A program made the translations under genes and the position numbers. Source: Pseudomonas putida (GTDB taxonomy: Bacteria > Pseudomonadota > Gammaproteobacteria > Pseudomonadales > Pseudomonadaceae). From it: 64,000 nucleotides of DNA. The first letter of the stretch is position 1; every line of letters begins with the position of its first letter. Positions 51,605 to 58,698 of the stretch are shown here, one piece after another. Below the pieces are notes generated by a model. That model worked only from the letters and a program-made list of their open reading frames with translations. It made no database searches and was not told where the DNA came from. The stretch spans positions 1 to 64,000 of the forward strand of contig NZ_BSKJ01000014.1 of assembly GCF_030159595.1 (NCBI RefSeq), read 5' to 3'.

Positions 51605-51630
51605 ACAGATTCTCCTTCTCTGTATGGCTC
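51598..51630 (-). promoter_or_regulatory. Inverted repeat enclosing RBS and start codon of the toxin gene
   Basis: Perfect 11-base arms GAGCCATACAG (51620-51630 read on the minus strand) and CTGTATGGCTC (51598-51608) flank an 11-base loop AGAAGGAGAAT. In the mRNA the ribosome site AGGAG is in the loop and the AUG is inside the downstream arm. This can fold as a translation-blocking hairpin, or the DNA could be a palindromic operator. Confidence 0.75.
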
Positions 51631-51644
51631 ACGCTGACGATCTA

Positions 51645-51659
51645 GCAGTCGGGGACTGC
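51645..51659 (-). promoter_or_regulatory. Small hairpin in the toxin leader
   Basis: GCAGTC-CCC-GACTGC, a perfect 6-base stem with a 3-base loop, 41 bases before the toxin start. It may be part of the folded leader. No PrtN P-box (ATTGnnGTnn repeats) or LexA box is seen nearby. Confidence 0.4.
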
Positions 51660-51757
51660 GTTACATATTCCTCTGTCCTTGTTCACTTCTTTCAGCATGT
51701 TACGAGCAGGATGCGGCCATAAAAGCGTTCAGGCATCTGGGGTCTGCGTTAACCGTT

Positions 51758-53047
51758 TCAACGTTTGTTGGCGAGCAGGTACAGGCCGACAGCCAGACCC
51801 ACGGCACACAACCCCGCCACATAGTAGGCCGGCGCCATCGGGCTGACCTTGAGCAGTGCTGTCACCACCATCGGCGTCAACCCGCCAAAGATCGCGTAGG
51901 CCACGTTGTACGAGAACGACAGCCCGCTGAAACGCACCGCCGCCGGGAACGCCTTGACCATCACATAGGGCACCGCGCCAATCACCCCCACGCACAGGCC
52001 GGTCAGCGCATACAGCGGGAACAGCAGCTCGGGCCGGGTCGGCAGGCTGTGGTAGAAGGTCCAGGAACTGGCCAGCAGCAACAGACTACCGATCACGAAC
52101 ACCCGGCCCGCTCCAAAGCGGTCGGCCAGGCTGCCGGCACCGATGCAGCCGAAGCTGAGCAGCACGATGGCCATGCTGTTGGCCTTGAGCGAGTCGATCG
52201 GGGTGATGTGGTAGAAGCTCTGCAGCAGCGCGGGGGTCATCAGGATGACCACCACGATGCCGGCGGACAGCATCCAGGTCAGCAGCATCGACAGGATGAT
52301 CGGGCCCCGGTGGTCACGCAGCACCGCGCGCAGCGGCAATTCCTCGGCCAACGCCTTGCGTTGCTGCATCTCGGCGAATACCGGGGTTTCGTGCAGCCAG
52401 CGGCGCAGGTACACCGAGAACAGGCCGAACACACCGCCGAGCAGGAACGGAATCCGCCAGGCGTAATCGGCCACTTCTTCGGCGCTGTACACGCTGTTGA
52501 TCAGGGTCGCCACCAGCGAGCCCAGCAAAATGCCCGCCGTCAGGCCCGCGGTCAGGGTGCCGCAGGCGTAGCCGGTGTTGCGCGCAGGCACATGTTCGGA
52601 CACGAACACCCAGGCGCCCGGGACCTCGCCACCGATTGCCGCGCCCTGTATCACACGCATCAGCAGCAGCAGGATCGGCGCCCACATGCCGATCTGGGCA
52701 TAAGTGGGCAGCAGGCCCATGATCAGGGTTGGCAGGGCCATCATGAAGATGCTCAGGGTGAACATCTTCTTGCGCCCGAGCAGGTCACCGAAGTGGGCCA
52801 TGATGATGCCGCCCAGCGGCCGCGCCAGGTAGCCAGCGGCGAAGATGCCGAAGGTTTGCATCAGGCGCAGCCACTCGGGCATGTCGGCCGGGAAGAACAG
52901 CTTGCCCACCACCGTGGCGAAGAACACGAAGATGATGAAGTCGTAGAACTCCAGCGCGCCGCCCAGGGCGGACAGTGAGAGGGTCTTGTAGTCACTGCGG
53001 GTCAGCGGCCGCGAGGGCTGCTCGATACTGCTGGGCACGGAAGTCAT
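51758..53047 (-). CDS. MFS transporter, metabolite:H+ symporter type
   Basis: A 429-residue inner-membrane transporter with 12 predicted helices. The family signature between helices 2 and 3 is MAHFGDLLGRKKMFTLSIF, and RPLGGII precedes it, as in the citrate/proline/shikimate/ketoglutarate symporters. The start at 53047 (MTSVPSSIEQPSRPL) is chosen over an earlier in-frame one without a ribosome site. The substrate is not evident. It is upstream of the bacteriocin operon on the same strand with a 153-base gap. Confidence 0.9.
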   Translation of the reverse strand: MTSVPSSIEQPSRPLTRSDYKTLSLSALGGALEFYDFIIFVFFATVVGKLFFPADMPEWLRLMQTFGIFAAGYLARPLGGIIMAHFGDLLGRKKMFTLSIFMMALPTLIMGLLPTYAQIGMWAPILLLLMRVIQGAAIGGEVPGAWVFVSEHVPARNTGYACGTLTAGLTAGILLGSLVATLINSVYSAEEVADYAWRIPFLLGGVFGLFSVYLRRWLHETPVFAEMQQRKALAEELPLRAVLRDHRGPIILSMLLTWMLSAGIVVVILMTPALLQSFYHITPIDSLKANSMAIVLLSFGCIGAGSLADRFGAGRVFVIGSLLLLASSWTFYHSLPTRPELLFPLYALTGLCVGVIGAVPYVMVKAFPAAVRFSGLSFSYNVAYAIFGGLTPMVVTALLKVSPMAPAYYVAGLCAVGLAVGLYLLANKR

Positions 53048-53409
53048 CGCTCGTTGTTCTCTTTGTAGGGCATGCAGGCCGCTTGGCACGCGGCTTCTGG
53101 ATTAGGGGACAAGCGAAGATAGCAAATAGCCGAGCTGCGCTGAAAGCGATACAAAATCCCTATACATATTCATGAATGCGCGGTCGTCGCTGACCGTTAT
53201 GCTCTATATACTGGCAATTCGTAGGAAAAGGTTGCCCCTAACGTGGGATGTTGTGCGAAAACGCCGGTCAGTATTGTCAGACGGTTTCGCAGAGTTTCCC
53301 TACGGCCGCCCAGTGAAACGAAATCGGCGTAGTATGTTTCCAGCTGAATCGTTTACCCGGCCTTTGCGCCACACCAACGAAAAGCGTCACGGGTCAGAGG
53401 CCCCATCGC
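53048..53409. other. 362-base gap between divergent MFS and thioesterase genes
   Basis: A TATACT -10-like element occurs near 53212, but no clear -35 is found. A plus-strand frame of 81 codons spans 53172-53417 without family resemblance and overlaps the thioesterase start, so it is not called. The stretch is AT-richer than its surroundings near 53140-53230 and may hold promoters for both genes. Confidence 0.4.
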
Positions 53410-53808
53410 ATGATTGAGCTCGAACAAGAAGATCCAATCCCACAAGGCGACCTGGCCTTGCAGATCACCGCATTGCCGCGCGAGACCAACGGCTTTGGCG
53501 ACATCTTCGGCGGCTGGCTGGTTGCCCAGATGGACCTGGCCGGCACTGCCATGGCCAGCCGGGTCGCCGGTGGCCGCGTGGCAACCGTCGCCATCGACCG
53601 CATGGCCTTTCTGGTACCGGTCGCGGTGGGCGCGCAGCTGTCGTTCTATACCCAGACCCTGGAGATCGGCCGCAGCTCGATCCGGATGATGGTCGAAGTG
53701 TGGAGCGATGACCCGCTGTCCAGCGAATGGCGCAAGGTCACCGAAGCGGTATTCGTCTTCGTCGCCATCGACGGCAGTGGCCGCACCCGCTCCGTGCCTC
53801 GTCGCTGA
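53410..53808 (+). CDS. Acyl-CoA thioesterase, YciA type
   Basis: A 132-residue hot-dog-fold thioesterase. Typical elements are TNGFGDIFGGWLVAQMDLAG, with the catalytic Asn and Asp region, and RVATVAIDRMAFLVPV followed by GAQLSFYTQTLEIGRSS. It likely hydrolyses short or medium acyl-CoA esters. It lies 62 bases before the mutarotase gene on the same strand. Confidence 0.9.
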   Translation: MIELEQEDPIPQGDLALQITALPRETNGFGDIFGGWLVAQMDLAGTAMASRVAGGRVATVAIDRMAFLVPVAVGAQLSFYTQTLEIGRSSIRMMVEVWSDDPLSSEWRKVTEAVFVFVAIDGSGRTRSVPRR

Positions 53809-53870
53809 GCCACGCCGGCGGTAAACTCATTGCATGTGCCCGGGTCCAAGGCCCACTGGCAATCAATGAG

Positions 53871-54776
53871 ATGAATGCAATGGCTACCTACCAGGTCGTA
53901 ACCGAGCAACATGGCGAACTGAACTGCTGGCGAATCAGCAGCGAACGCGCCGAACTCCTGGTCGCCCAGCAGGGCGCACAGATCCTCAGCTACCAGCGGG
54001 TCGGCGAGCCGCCGCTGCTGTGGCTGAGCGACCAGGCCATCTTCCGCCAGGGCAAGTCGGTTCGCGCAGGGGTGCCGGTGTGCTGGCCATGGTTCGGCAA
54101 CCTGCAGCGCAACCCCCAGGCCGTGCAGGCCATGTACCACGGTGAACAGGCGCCTGCTCACGGGCTGGCGCGCTCACGTGACTGGCAGTTGCTGGGCATC
54201 GAGGAAGCAGGCGACGGCCTGCGTATCGAGTTCGAGCTGCCTGAGGCGCAGGGCGACCTGCCCGGCTGGCCCCATGACGTCGAGCTGAAGCTGGTGGTGG
54301 AGCTGGGTGACGAGCTGAAGCTGAGGCTTACCAGCCGCAACATGGGCAATACCCCGGTTACCATCAGCCAGGCGCTGCACAGTTACTTCGCGGTCAGCGA
54401 TGTACGACAGGCACGGGTCGAAGGGGTCGAGGGGCTGGGCTATGTCGAGACCCTGGCTGACTGGGAACAGCGCCAGCAGCAAGGGCCGCTGGCGTTTGCC
54501 GGGGAGACGGACCGGATCTACCTCGATACCCCGCAGACGCTGAGCATTGTCGACCCGCACTGGAACCGGCGGATTACCTTGACCAGCAGTGGTTCGCGCT
54601 CGGCGGTGATCTGGAACCCGTGGACCGAGCGGGCCAAGGAGCTGCCGGACATGGCTGACGATGGCTGGCAGCGGATGCTGTGCATCGAGACGGCGAATGT
54701 TTGGGATGACCTGGTGGAGCTGGAGCCAGGGGCCAGCAGTTCGCTTGGGGTCAGGATTGGTTGTGAAATGATCTAA
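53871..54776 (+). CDS. D-hexose-6-phosphate mutarotase
   Basis: A 301-residue aldose-1-epimerase-like protein of the YeaD group. It has RAGVPVCWPWFGN, the catalytic-His region APAHGLARSRDW, LHSYFAVSDV, and the late WNPWTERAKELPDM with the catalytic Glu in MLCIETANV. It interconverts anomers of glucose-6-phosphate. The start may be 53871 or the ATG three codons later. It follows the thioesterase gene. Confidence 0.92.
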   Translation: MNAMATYQVVTEQHGELNCWRISSERAELLVAQQGAQILSYQRVGEPPLLWLSDQAIFRQGKSVRAGVPVCWPWFGNLQRNPQAVQAMYHGEQAPAHGLARSRDWQLLGIEEAGDGLRIEFELPEAQGDLPGWPHDVELKLVVELGDELKLRLTSRNMGNTPVTISQALHSYFAVSDVRQARVEGVEGLGYVETLADWEQRQQQGPLAFAGETDRIYLDTPQTLSIVDPHWNRRITLTSSGSRSAVIWNPWTERAKELPDMADDGWQRMLCIETANVWDDLVELEPGASSSLGVRIGCEMI

Positions 54777-54795
54777 CAGGCTTGTTGCCTGATCT

Positions 54796-54889
54796 GGCCT
54801 CATCGCCGGCAAGCCAGCTTCCACAGGTCCGCCACAGGTCTTGAACCCTGTGTAATTCCTGTGGGAGCTGGCTTGCCGGCGATGAGGCC
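54796..54889. repeat. Long inverted repeat pair, REP variant
   Basis: Nearly exact inverted copies at 54796-54827 and 54858-54889 (GGCCTCATCGCCGGCAAGCC...). They share the CCTGTGGGAGC outer part with the standard REP, but the core is GCCGGCAAGCCAGCT, a second REP class. Confidence 0.85.
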
Positions 54890-54900
54890 GGTACAAGCAA

Positions 54901-55434
54901 TCAAAGGTCGGCGTCTTCCACCACCCTCACCTTCCCCGCATCCAGCGCATAGGCCGCATCGGCCAGGTCATTGCTGACCTTCTCCACCTTCAACGTGCCG
55001 CTGACCCACAGCGGTGTGTAGATGTCATCGATCTTCAACCCTTTCGGGTAGCGCACCAGCACCAGCTGGTTAGGCGGCGGTGGTGGTACATGGATGCACG
55101 CCCCAGGGTAAGGCACCAGGAAGAACAGCGTGCTGTTGCCCTTGGCATCACTTTCCAGCGGCACCGGGTAACCGCCCAGGCGAATGTCCTTGCCGTTCAT
55201 GCCCGCCACGGTCTTGGTCGAGTACATCACCGCCGGCAAGCCCTTGCTCTGCTTCAGGCCGCCCTTGTCGGTAAAGGTACCCATGGCTTCCGGCGAGTTG
55301 TGGTCGATTTCGGGCATTTGCTCAAGCGCCTTCTGATCCGACTTGGGCATCAGCTCCAGCCAGTCGGTTTCAGGCAGTTCGGCATGGGCCAGGGCGCTGG
55401 CCAACAGCAGGGGGACAAGGAAAAAGGCACGCAT
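54901..55434 (-). CDS. Exported DUF3299-type protein
   Basis: A 177-residue periplasmic protein with signal peptide ending ALAHA. The core VRLGG-like segment (KDIRLGGYPVPLE), FFLVPYPGACIHVPPPPPNQ and GTLKVEKV are typical of DUF3299. The single conserved Cys sits in PGACIHVPPPPPNQ. Such genes are often near ABC transporters, but no partner is present here. Function unknown. Confidence 0.85.
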   Translation of the reverse strand: MRAFFLVPLLLASALAHAELPETDWLELMPKSDQKALEQMPEIDHNSPEAMGTFTDKGGLKQSKGLPAVMYSTKTVAGMNGKDIRLGGYPVPLESDAKGNSTLFFLVPYPGACIHVPPPPPNQLVLVRYPKGLKIDDIYTPLWVSGTLKVEKVSNDLADAAYALDAGKVRVVEDADL

Positions 55435-55482
55435 GGAAATGCTCGGCAACTCGGATGAATTGCCGGGCATTCTAACCACTAT

Positions 55483-55728
55483 TCAGCGTTTCTTGATGAA
55501 TCCGTAGATCACCAGAAGGACCACGGCACCGACCAGCGCGCCAAAGAAGCCCGCCGCCTGCCCGGCCTGGTAAATACCCAGTGCCTGGCCGCCATAGGTG
55601 GCCAGTAAGGAGCCGGCAATACCCAGCAGGATGGTCATGATCCAGCCCATGCTGTCGTCGCCCGGCTTGATGAAGCGGGCCAGCAGGCCGACGATGAGGC
55701 CGATGAAGATGGTTCCAATGATGCCCAT
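55483..55728 (-). CDS. GlsB/YeaQ/YmgE-family membrane protein
   Basis: An 81-residue protein made of three hydrophobic segments, with the family GxxG-rich pattern: GTIFIGLIVGLLARFIKPG, SMGWIMTILLGIAGS, then GFFGALVGAVVLLVIYGFI. Members are stress-linked small membrane proteins of unknown action. The gene ends 48 bases before the DUF3299 start, on the same strand. Confidence 0.92.
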   Translation of the reverse strand: MGIIGTIFIGLIVGLLARFIKPGDDSMGWIMTILLGIAGSLLATYGGQALGIYQAGQAAGFFGALVGAVVLLVIYGFIKKR

Positions 55729-55758
55729 GGCAATCCCTCTGCGGTTCGAAGATGGAAC

Positions 55759-55787
55759 AAGCCAAAGCCTAGACAGCGCTTTGGCTT
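55759..55787 (-). terminator. Terminator after purK
   Basis: AAGCCAAAGC and GCTTTGGCTT, perfect 10-base arms with a 9-base loop, 41 bases past the purK stop. The minus-strand tail after it is TTGTTCC, a short U-rich stretch. Confidence 0.7.
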
Positions 55788-55827
55788 GTTGCCATTTTCA
55801 GAGGGCAAGCCGGTGACAGAAGTTCGA

Positions 55828-56910
55828 TCAGTTGCTGATCAGGGCTTCTACTTCGGCAATTTTGCGCTCGAGGGTAGCCATGTCATGGCAGCGCAGGGTG
55901 GCGTGGCCAACCTTGCGGCCTACCTTGAAGGCCTTGCCGTAGTGGTGCAGGTGGCAGTCGCCGATGGCGACAACCTTGTCCACAGCCGGCACTTCACCGA
56001 TGAAGTTGAGCATCGCGCTCTCGCCCACCTTGGCCGTCGAGCCCAGCGGCAGGCCGGCGACGGCACGCAGGTGGTTCTCGAACTGGCTGCACTCGGCGCC
56101 TTCGATGGTCCAGTGCCCGGAGTTGTGCACACGTGGGGCGATTTCGTTGGCCTTCAGGCCACCGTCGACTTCGAAGAACTCGAAGGCCATCACGCCTACA
56201 TAGTCCAGCTTCTGCAGCACGCGGCCAACATAGTCTTCGGCCAGGGCCTGCAGCGGGTGCGTCTGACTGGCCACCGACAGGCGCAGGATGCCGCTTTCGT
56301 GGGTGTTGTGCACCAGCGGATAGAAGCGGGTTTCGCCATCACGGGCACGCACGGCCACCAGCGACACTTCACCGGTGAACGGCACAAAGCCTTCCAACAG
56401 GCACGGCACGCTGCCCAGCTCAGCGAAGGTGCCTACCACGTCTTCTGGCGTGCGCAGCACCTTCTGGCCTTTGCCGTCGTAACCCAGGGTGCGGGTTTTC
56501 AGCACCGCCGGCAGGCCAATGCTGGCCACTGCGGCGTCCAGGTCTGCCTGCGAGAGGATGTCGGCGAAGGCCGGGGTCGGGATACCCAGGTCGCGGAACA
56601 TGCTTTTTTCGAACAGGCGGTCACGGGCGATGCGCAGCGCTTCGGCGCTTGGGTAGACCGGCACGAATTGCGAGAGGAAGGCCACGGTCTCGGCCGGGAC
56701 GCTTTCGAACTCAAAGGTGACCAGGTCGACTTCGTCGGCCAGCTGACGCAGGTGGTCCTGGTCGCCGTAGTCGGCACGCAGGTGCTCGCCCAACGGCGCG
56801 GCGCAGGCGTCCGGTGCCGGGTCGAGGAAGGCGAAGTTCATGCCCAGCGGGGTTCCCGCCAAGGCCAGCATGCGGCCCAGCTGGCCGCCACCGATTACAC
56901 CAATCTTCAT
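55828..56910 (-). CDS. purK: N5-carboxyaminoimidazole ribonucleotide synthase
   Basis: A 360-residue ATP-grasp enzyme converting AIR, bicarbonate and ATP to N5-CAIR in purine synthesis. It starts MKIGVIGGGQLGRMLAL and has the ATP-grasp segment KTRTLGYDGKGQ, LEGFVPFTGEVS and EIAPRVHNSGHWT. It begins 10 bases after purE, the standard purE-purK operon order. The longer open frame upstream is overlap into purE. Confidence 0.96.
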   Translation of the reverse strand: MKIGVIGGGQLGRMLALAGTPLGMNFAFLDPAPDACAAPLGEHLRADYGDQDHLRQLADEVDLVTFEFESVPAETVAFLSQFVPVYPSAEALRIARDRLFEKSMFRDLGIPTPAFADILSQADLDAAVASIGLPAVLKTRTLGYDGKGQKVLRTPEDVVGTFAELGSVPCLLEGFVPFTGEVSLVAVRARDGETRFYPLVHNTHESGILRLSVASQTHPLQALAEDYVGRVLQKLDYVGVMAFEFFEVDGGLKANEIAPRVHNSGHWTIEGAECSQFENHLRAVAGLPLGSTAKVGESAMLNFIGEVPAVDKVVAIGDCHLHHYGKAFKVGRKVGHATLRCHDMATLERKIAEVEALISN

Positions 56911-56920
56911 GGGTTGAGCC

Positions 56921-57412
56921 TCAAGCCTGGCGCGGGTCTGGGTTGTCCAGCACGGTGTCGGTCTGTTCCGTGCGGAACTGCTTGAGCGCCGCGTGATACT
57001 GCGGGTATTTGGCGCCCAGGATGCTGGCCGACAGCAGTGCAGCGTTGATCGCACCGGCACGGCCGATGGCCAGGGTGGCAACCGGTACACCGGCTGGCAT
57101 CTGCACGATCGACAGCAGCGAATCGACGCCCGACAGCATCGACGACTGCACCGGCACGCCCAGCACCGGCAGGTGGGTCTTGGCGGCGCACATGCCTGGC
57201 AGGTGGGCTGCGCCGCCGGCACCGGCGATGATCACCTCGATGCCACGGCCTTCGGCCTCTTCGGCATACTGGAACAGCAGATCCGGGGTGCGGTGGGCGG
57301 AAACCACCTTCACTTCGTAGGGAATGCCGAGTTTTTCCAGCATATCGGCGGTGTGGCTAAGGGTGGACCAATCGGACTTGGAGCCCATGATCACGCCAAC
57401 CAGTGCACTCAT
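56921..57412 (-). CDS. purE: N5-CAIR mutase
   Basis: A 163-residue class I PurE that moves the carboxyl group of N5-CAIR to make CAIR. The conserved GSKSDW near the N terminus, AHRTPD and GAGGAAHLPGM are all present, and GVPVQSSMLSGVDSLLSI gives the rest of the active site. purK follows. The leader holds two hairpins described separately. Confidence 0.96.
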   Translation of the reverse strand: MSALVGVIMGSKSDWSTLSHTADMLEKLGIPYEVKVVSAHRTPDLLFQYAEEAEGRGIEVIIAGAGGAAHLPGMCAAKTHLPVLGVPVQSSMLSGVDSLLSIVQMPAGVPVATLAIGRAGAINAALLSASILGAKYPQYHAALKQFRTEQTDTVLDNPDPRQA

Positions 57413-57432
57413 CGTCGAGCCTCTTCGCTTGT

Positions 57433-57446
57433 GCGCCCTTGGGCGC
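57433..57446. promoter_or_regulatory. Short GC hairpin in the purE leader
   Basis: GCGCCC-TT-GGGCGC, 21 bases before purE. It lies just downstream (in purE direction) of the terminator-like hairpin at 57457-57490. Confidence 0.4.
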
Positions 57447-57456
57447 GTCAAAAAAC

Positions 57457-57490
57457 AACAAGCCACGCGGGACGACCGGCGTGGCTTGTT
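57457..57490 (-). terminator. Intrinsic terminator between the LysR gene and purE
   Basis: On the minus strand, AACAAGCCACG and CGTGGCTTGTT are perfect 11-base arms around a 12-base loop, followed by GTTTTTTG. It ends LysR transcription or could act in the purE leader. Confidence 0.85.
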
Positions 57491-57583
57491 TGCTGATCAG
57501 GACCGGACGCATCCGGTCGAAAGGCCGCGCAGTATACCGTAAGGTGGTGCGTTTAAGGCACCCCGGCGACCAACTGTCGCCCC

Positions 57584-58516
57584 TTATTTTTCGGGGCTTT
57601 GGCTGACTTTTGGGTCAACCGCGGCCGCACCTTCCAGCTTGCGCCACAACAGCCGTACGTTGGCCTTGCGAACCAGGGCGCAGCGGTACAGGCGGATCTC
57701 CAGCGGCACATGCCACTGGCTGCCGCCGCAGATGGCCAGTTCGCCCCGTTCCAGCTCGCCGCGCATCGACAGGCGCGGCACCCAGGCGATGCCCATGCCT
57801 TCCAGCGCCATGCTCTTGAGACTGTCGGCCATGGCGGTTTCATAGACGGTGGTATAGCGCAGGTTACGCTGGCGCAGCAGCAAATTGACCGAGCGCCCCA
57901 GGAACGCGCCTGCGGTATAGGCCAGCAGCGGCACGCTGCCCTCGCCTTCCAGGTCGAACAACGGCTTGCCTTCGGCATCCACGGCACACACCGGCAGCAT
58001 TTCGGTGGTGCCCATGTGCAACGACGGGAAGATCTCGGCATCCATCTGCAGGGCCGCGTCCGGGTCATAGAACGCCAACATCAGATCGCAGCCGCCTTCG
58101 CGTAATGCATGCACGGCATCCCCGACGTTAGTCGCAACCAGGCGGGTGGCGATGTTCAAACCGTCGTTGCGCAACTGGGCCACCCAACGGGGGAAAAAGC
58201 CCGACGCCAGCGAGTGCGCCGCAGCCACCTGCACCACCTCACCCTGACCGCCCTCAAGATGATGCAAATGGCGGAGAATTTCGCTCAACTGGTCGACAAC
58301 AGTACGCGCCGTGACGAGAAACAGTTGACCGGCCTCGGTCAGCTCGATCGGTGTGCGGGAACGGTTCACCAGTTGCAGCCCCAACGCCGCTTCAAGGCTG
58401 CGAATGCGCCGGCTGAAGGCCGGTTGGGTGACGAAACGCCGCTCTGCCGCCTGGGAAAAACTGCGGGTGGCGGCCAGTGCGCTGAAATCTTCCAGCCATT
58501 TGCTTTCAAGGTTCAC
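57584..58516 (-). CDS. LysR-family regulator, divergent from aspA
   Basis: A 310-residue LysR-type regulator. The HTH is near residues 5-65 (LEDFSALAATRSFSQAAERR, then TQPAFSRRIRSLEAALG). The GTG start at 58516 (MNLESKWLEDF) is chosen because GGGAG lies 9 bases upstream; an ATG at 58525 has no proper spacing. It is divergent from aspA with about 180 bases between, so regulation of aspartate ammonia-lyase is plausible. Effector unknown. Confidence 0.88.
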   Translation of the reverse strand: MNLESKWLEDFSALAATRSFSQAAERRFVTQPAFSRRIRSLEAALGLQLVNRSRTPIELTEAGQLFLVTARTVVDQLSEILRHLHHLEGGQGEVVQVAAAHSLASGFFPRWVAQLRNDGLNIATRLVATNVGDAVHALREGGCDLMLAFYDPDAALQMDAEIFPSLHMGTTEMLPVCAVDAEGKPLFDLEGEGSVPLLAYTAGAFLGRSVNLLLRQRNLRYTTVYETAMADSLKSMALEGMGIAWVPRLSMRGELERGELAICGGSQWHVPLEIRLYRCALVRKANVRLLWRKLEGAAAVDPKVSQSPEK

Positions 58517-58698
58517 GAAGCACATCTCCCGGCATGCACCAAAATGGAACACGCTCGAATGTCAATTGGCGTCACATGAAACACTATGCCGTTTGTGCAT
58601 AGGTTAGCGTGCAACAGCATTGGCCGCAAAATCACCTTCAGGCCTAGGATTGGCGCCATTCCGGCATGTGCCGGGTCAAAATCGAGATGATATACATC

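Noticed and set aside
51605..51757. SOS (LexA) box or PrtN P-box for the toxin operon
   Set aside because: ACAG-N11-CTGT in the inverted repeat has the wrong order and spacing for LexA, and no ATTGnnGTnn repeats are present.
46889..51757. A prophage or integrative element carrying the bacteriocin genes
   Set aside because: No integrase, phage structural gene, tRNA or direct repeat is visible at the borders.
53172..53417. An 81-codon plus-strand frame between the MFS and thioesterase genes
   Set aside because: No ribosome site, no domain, and it overlaps the thioesterase start.
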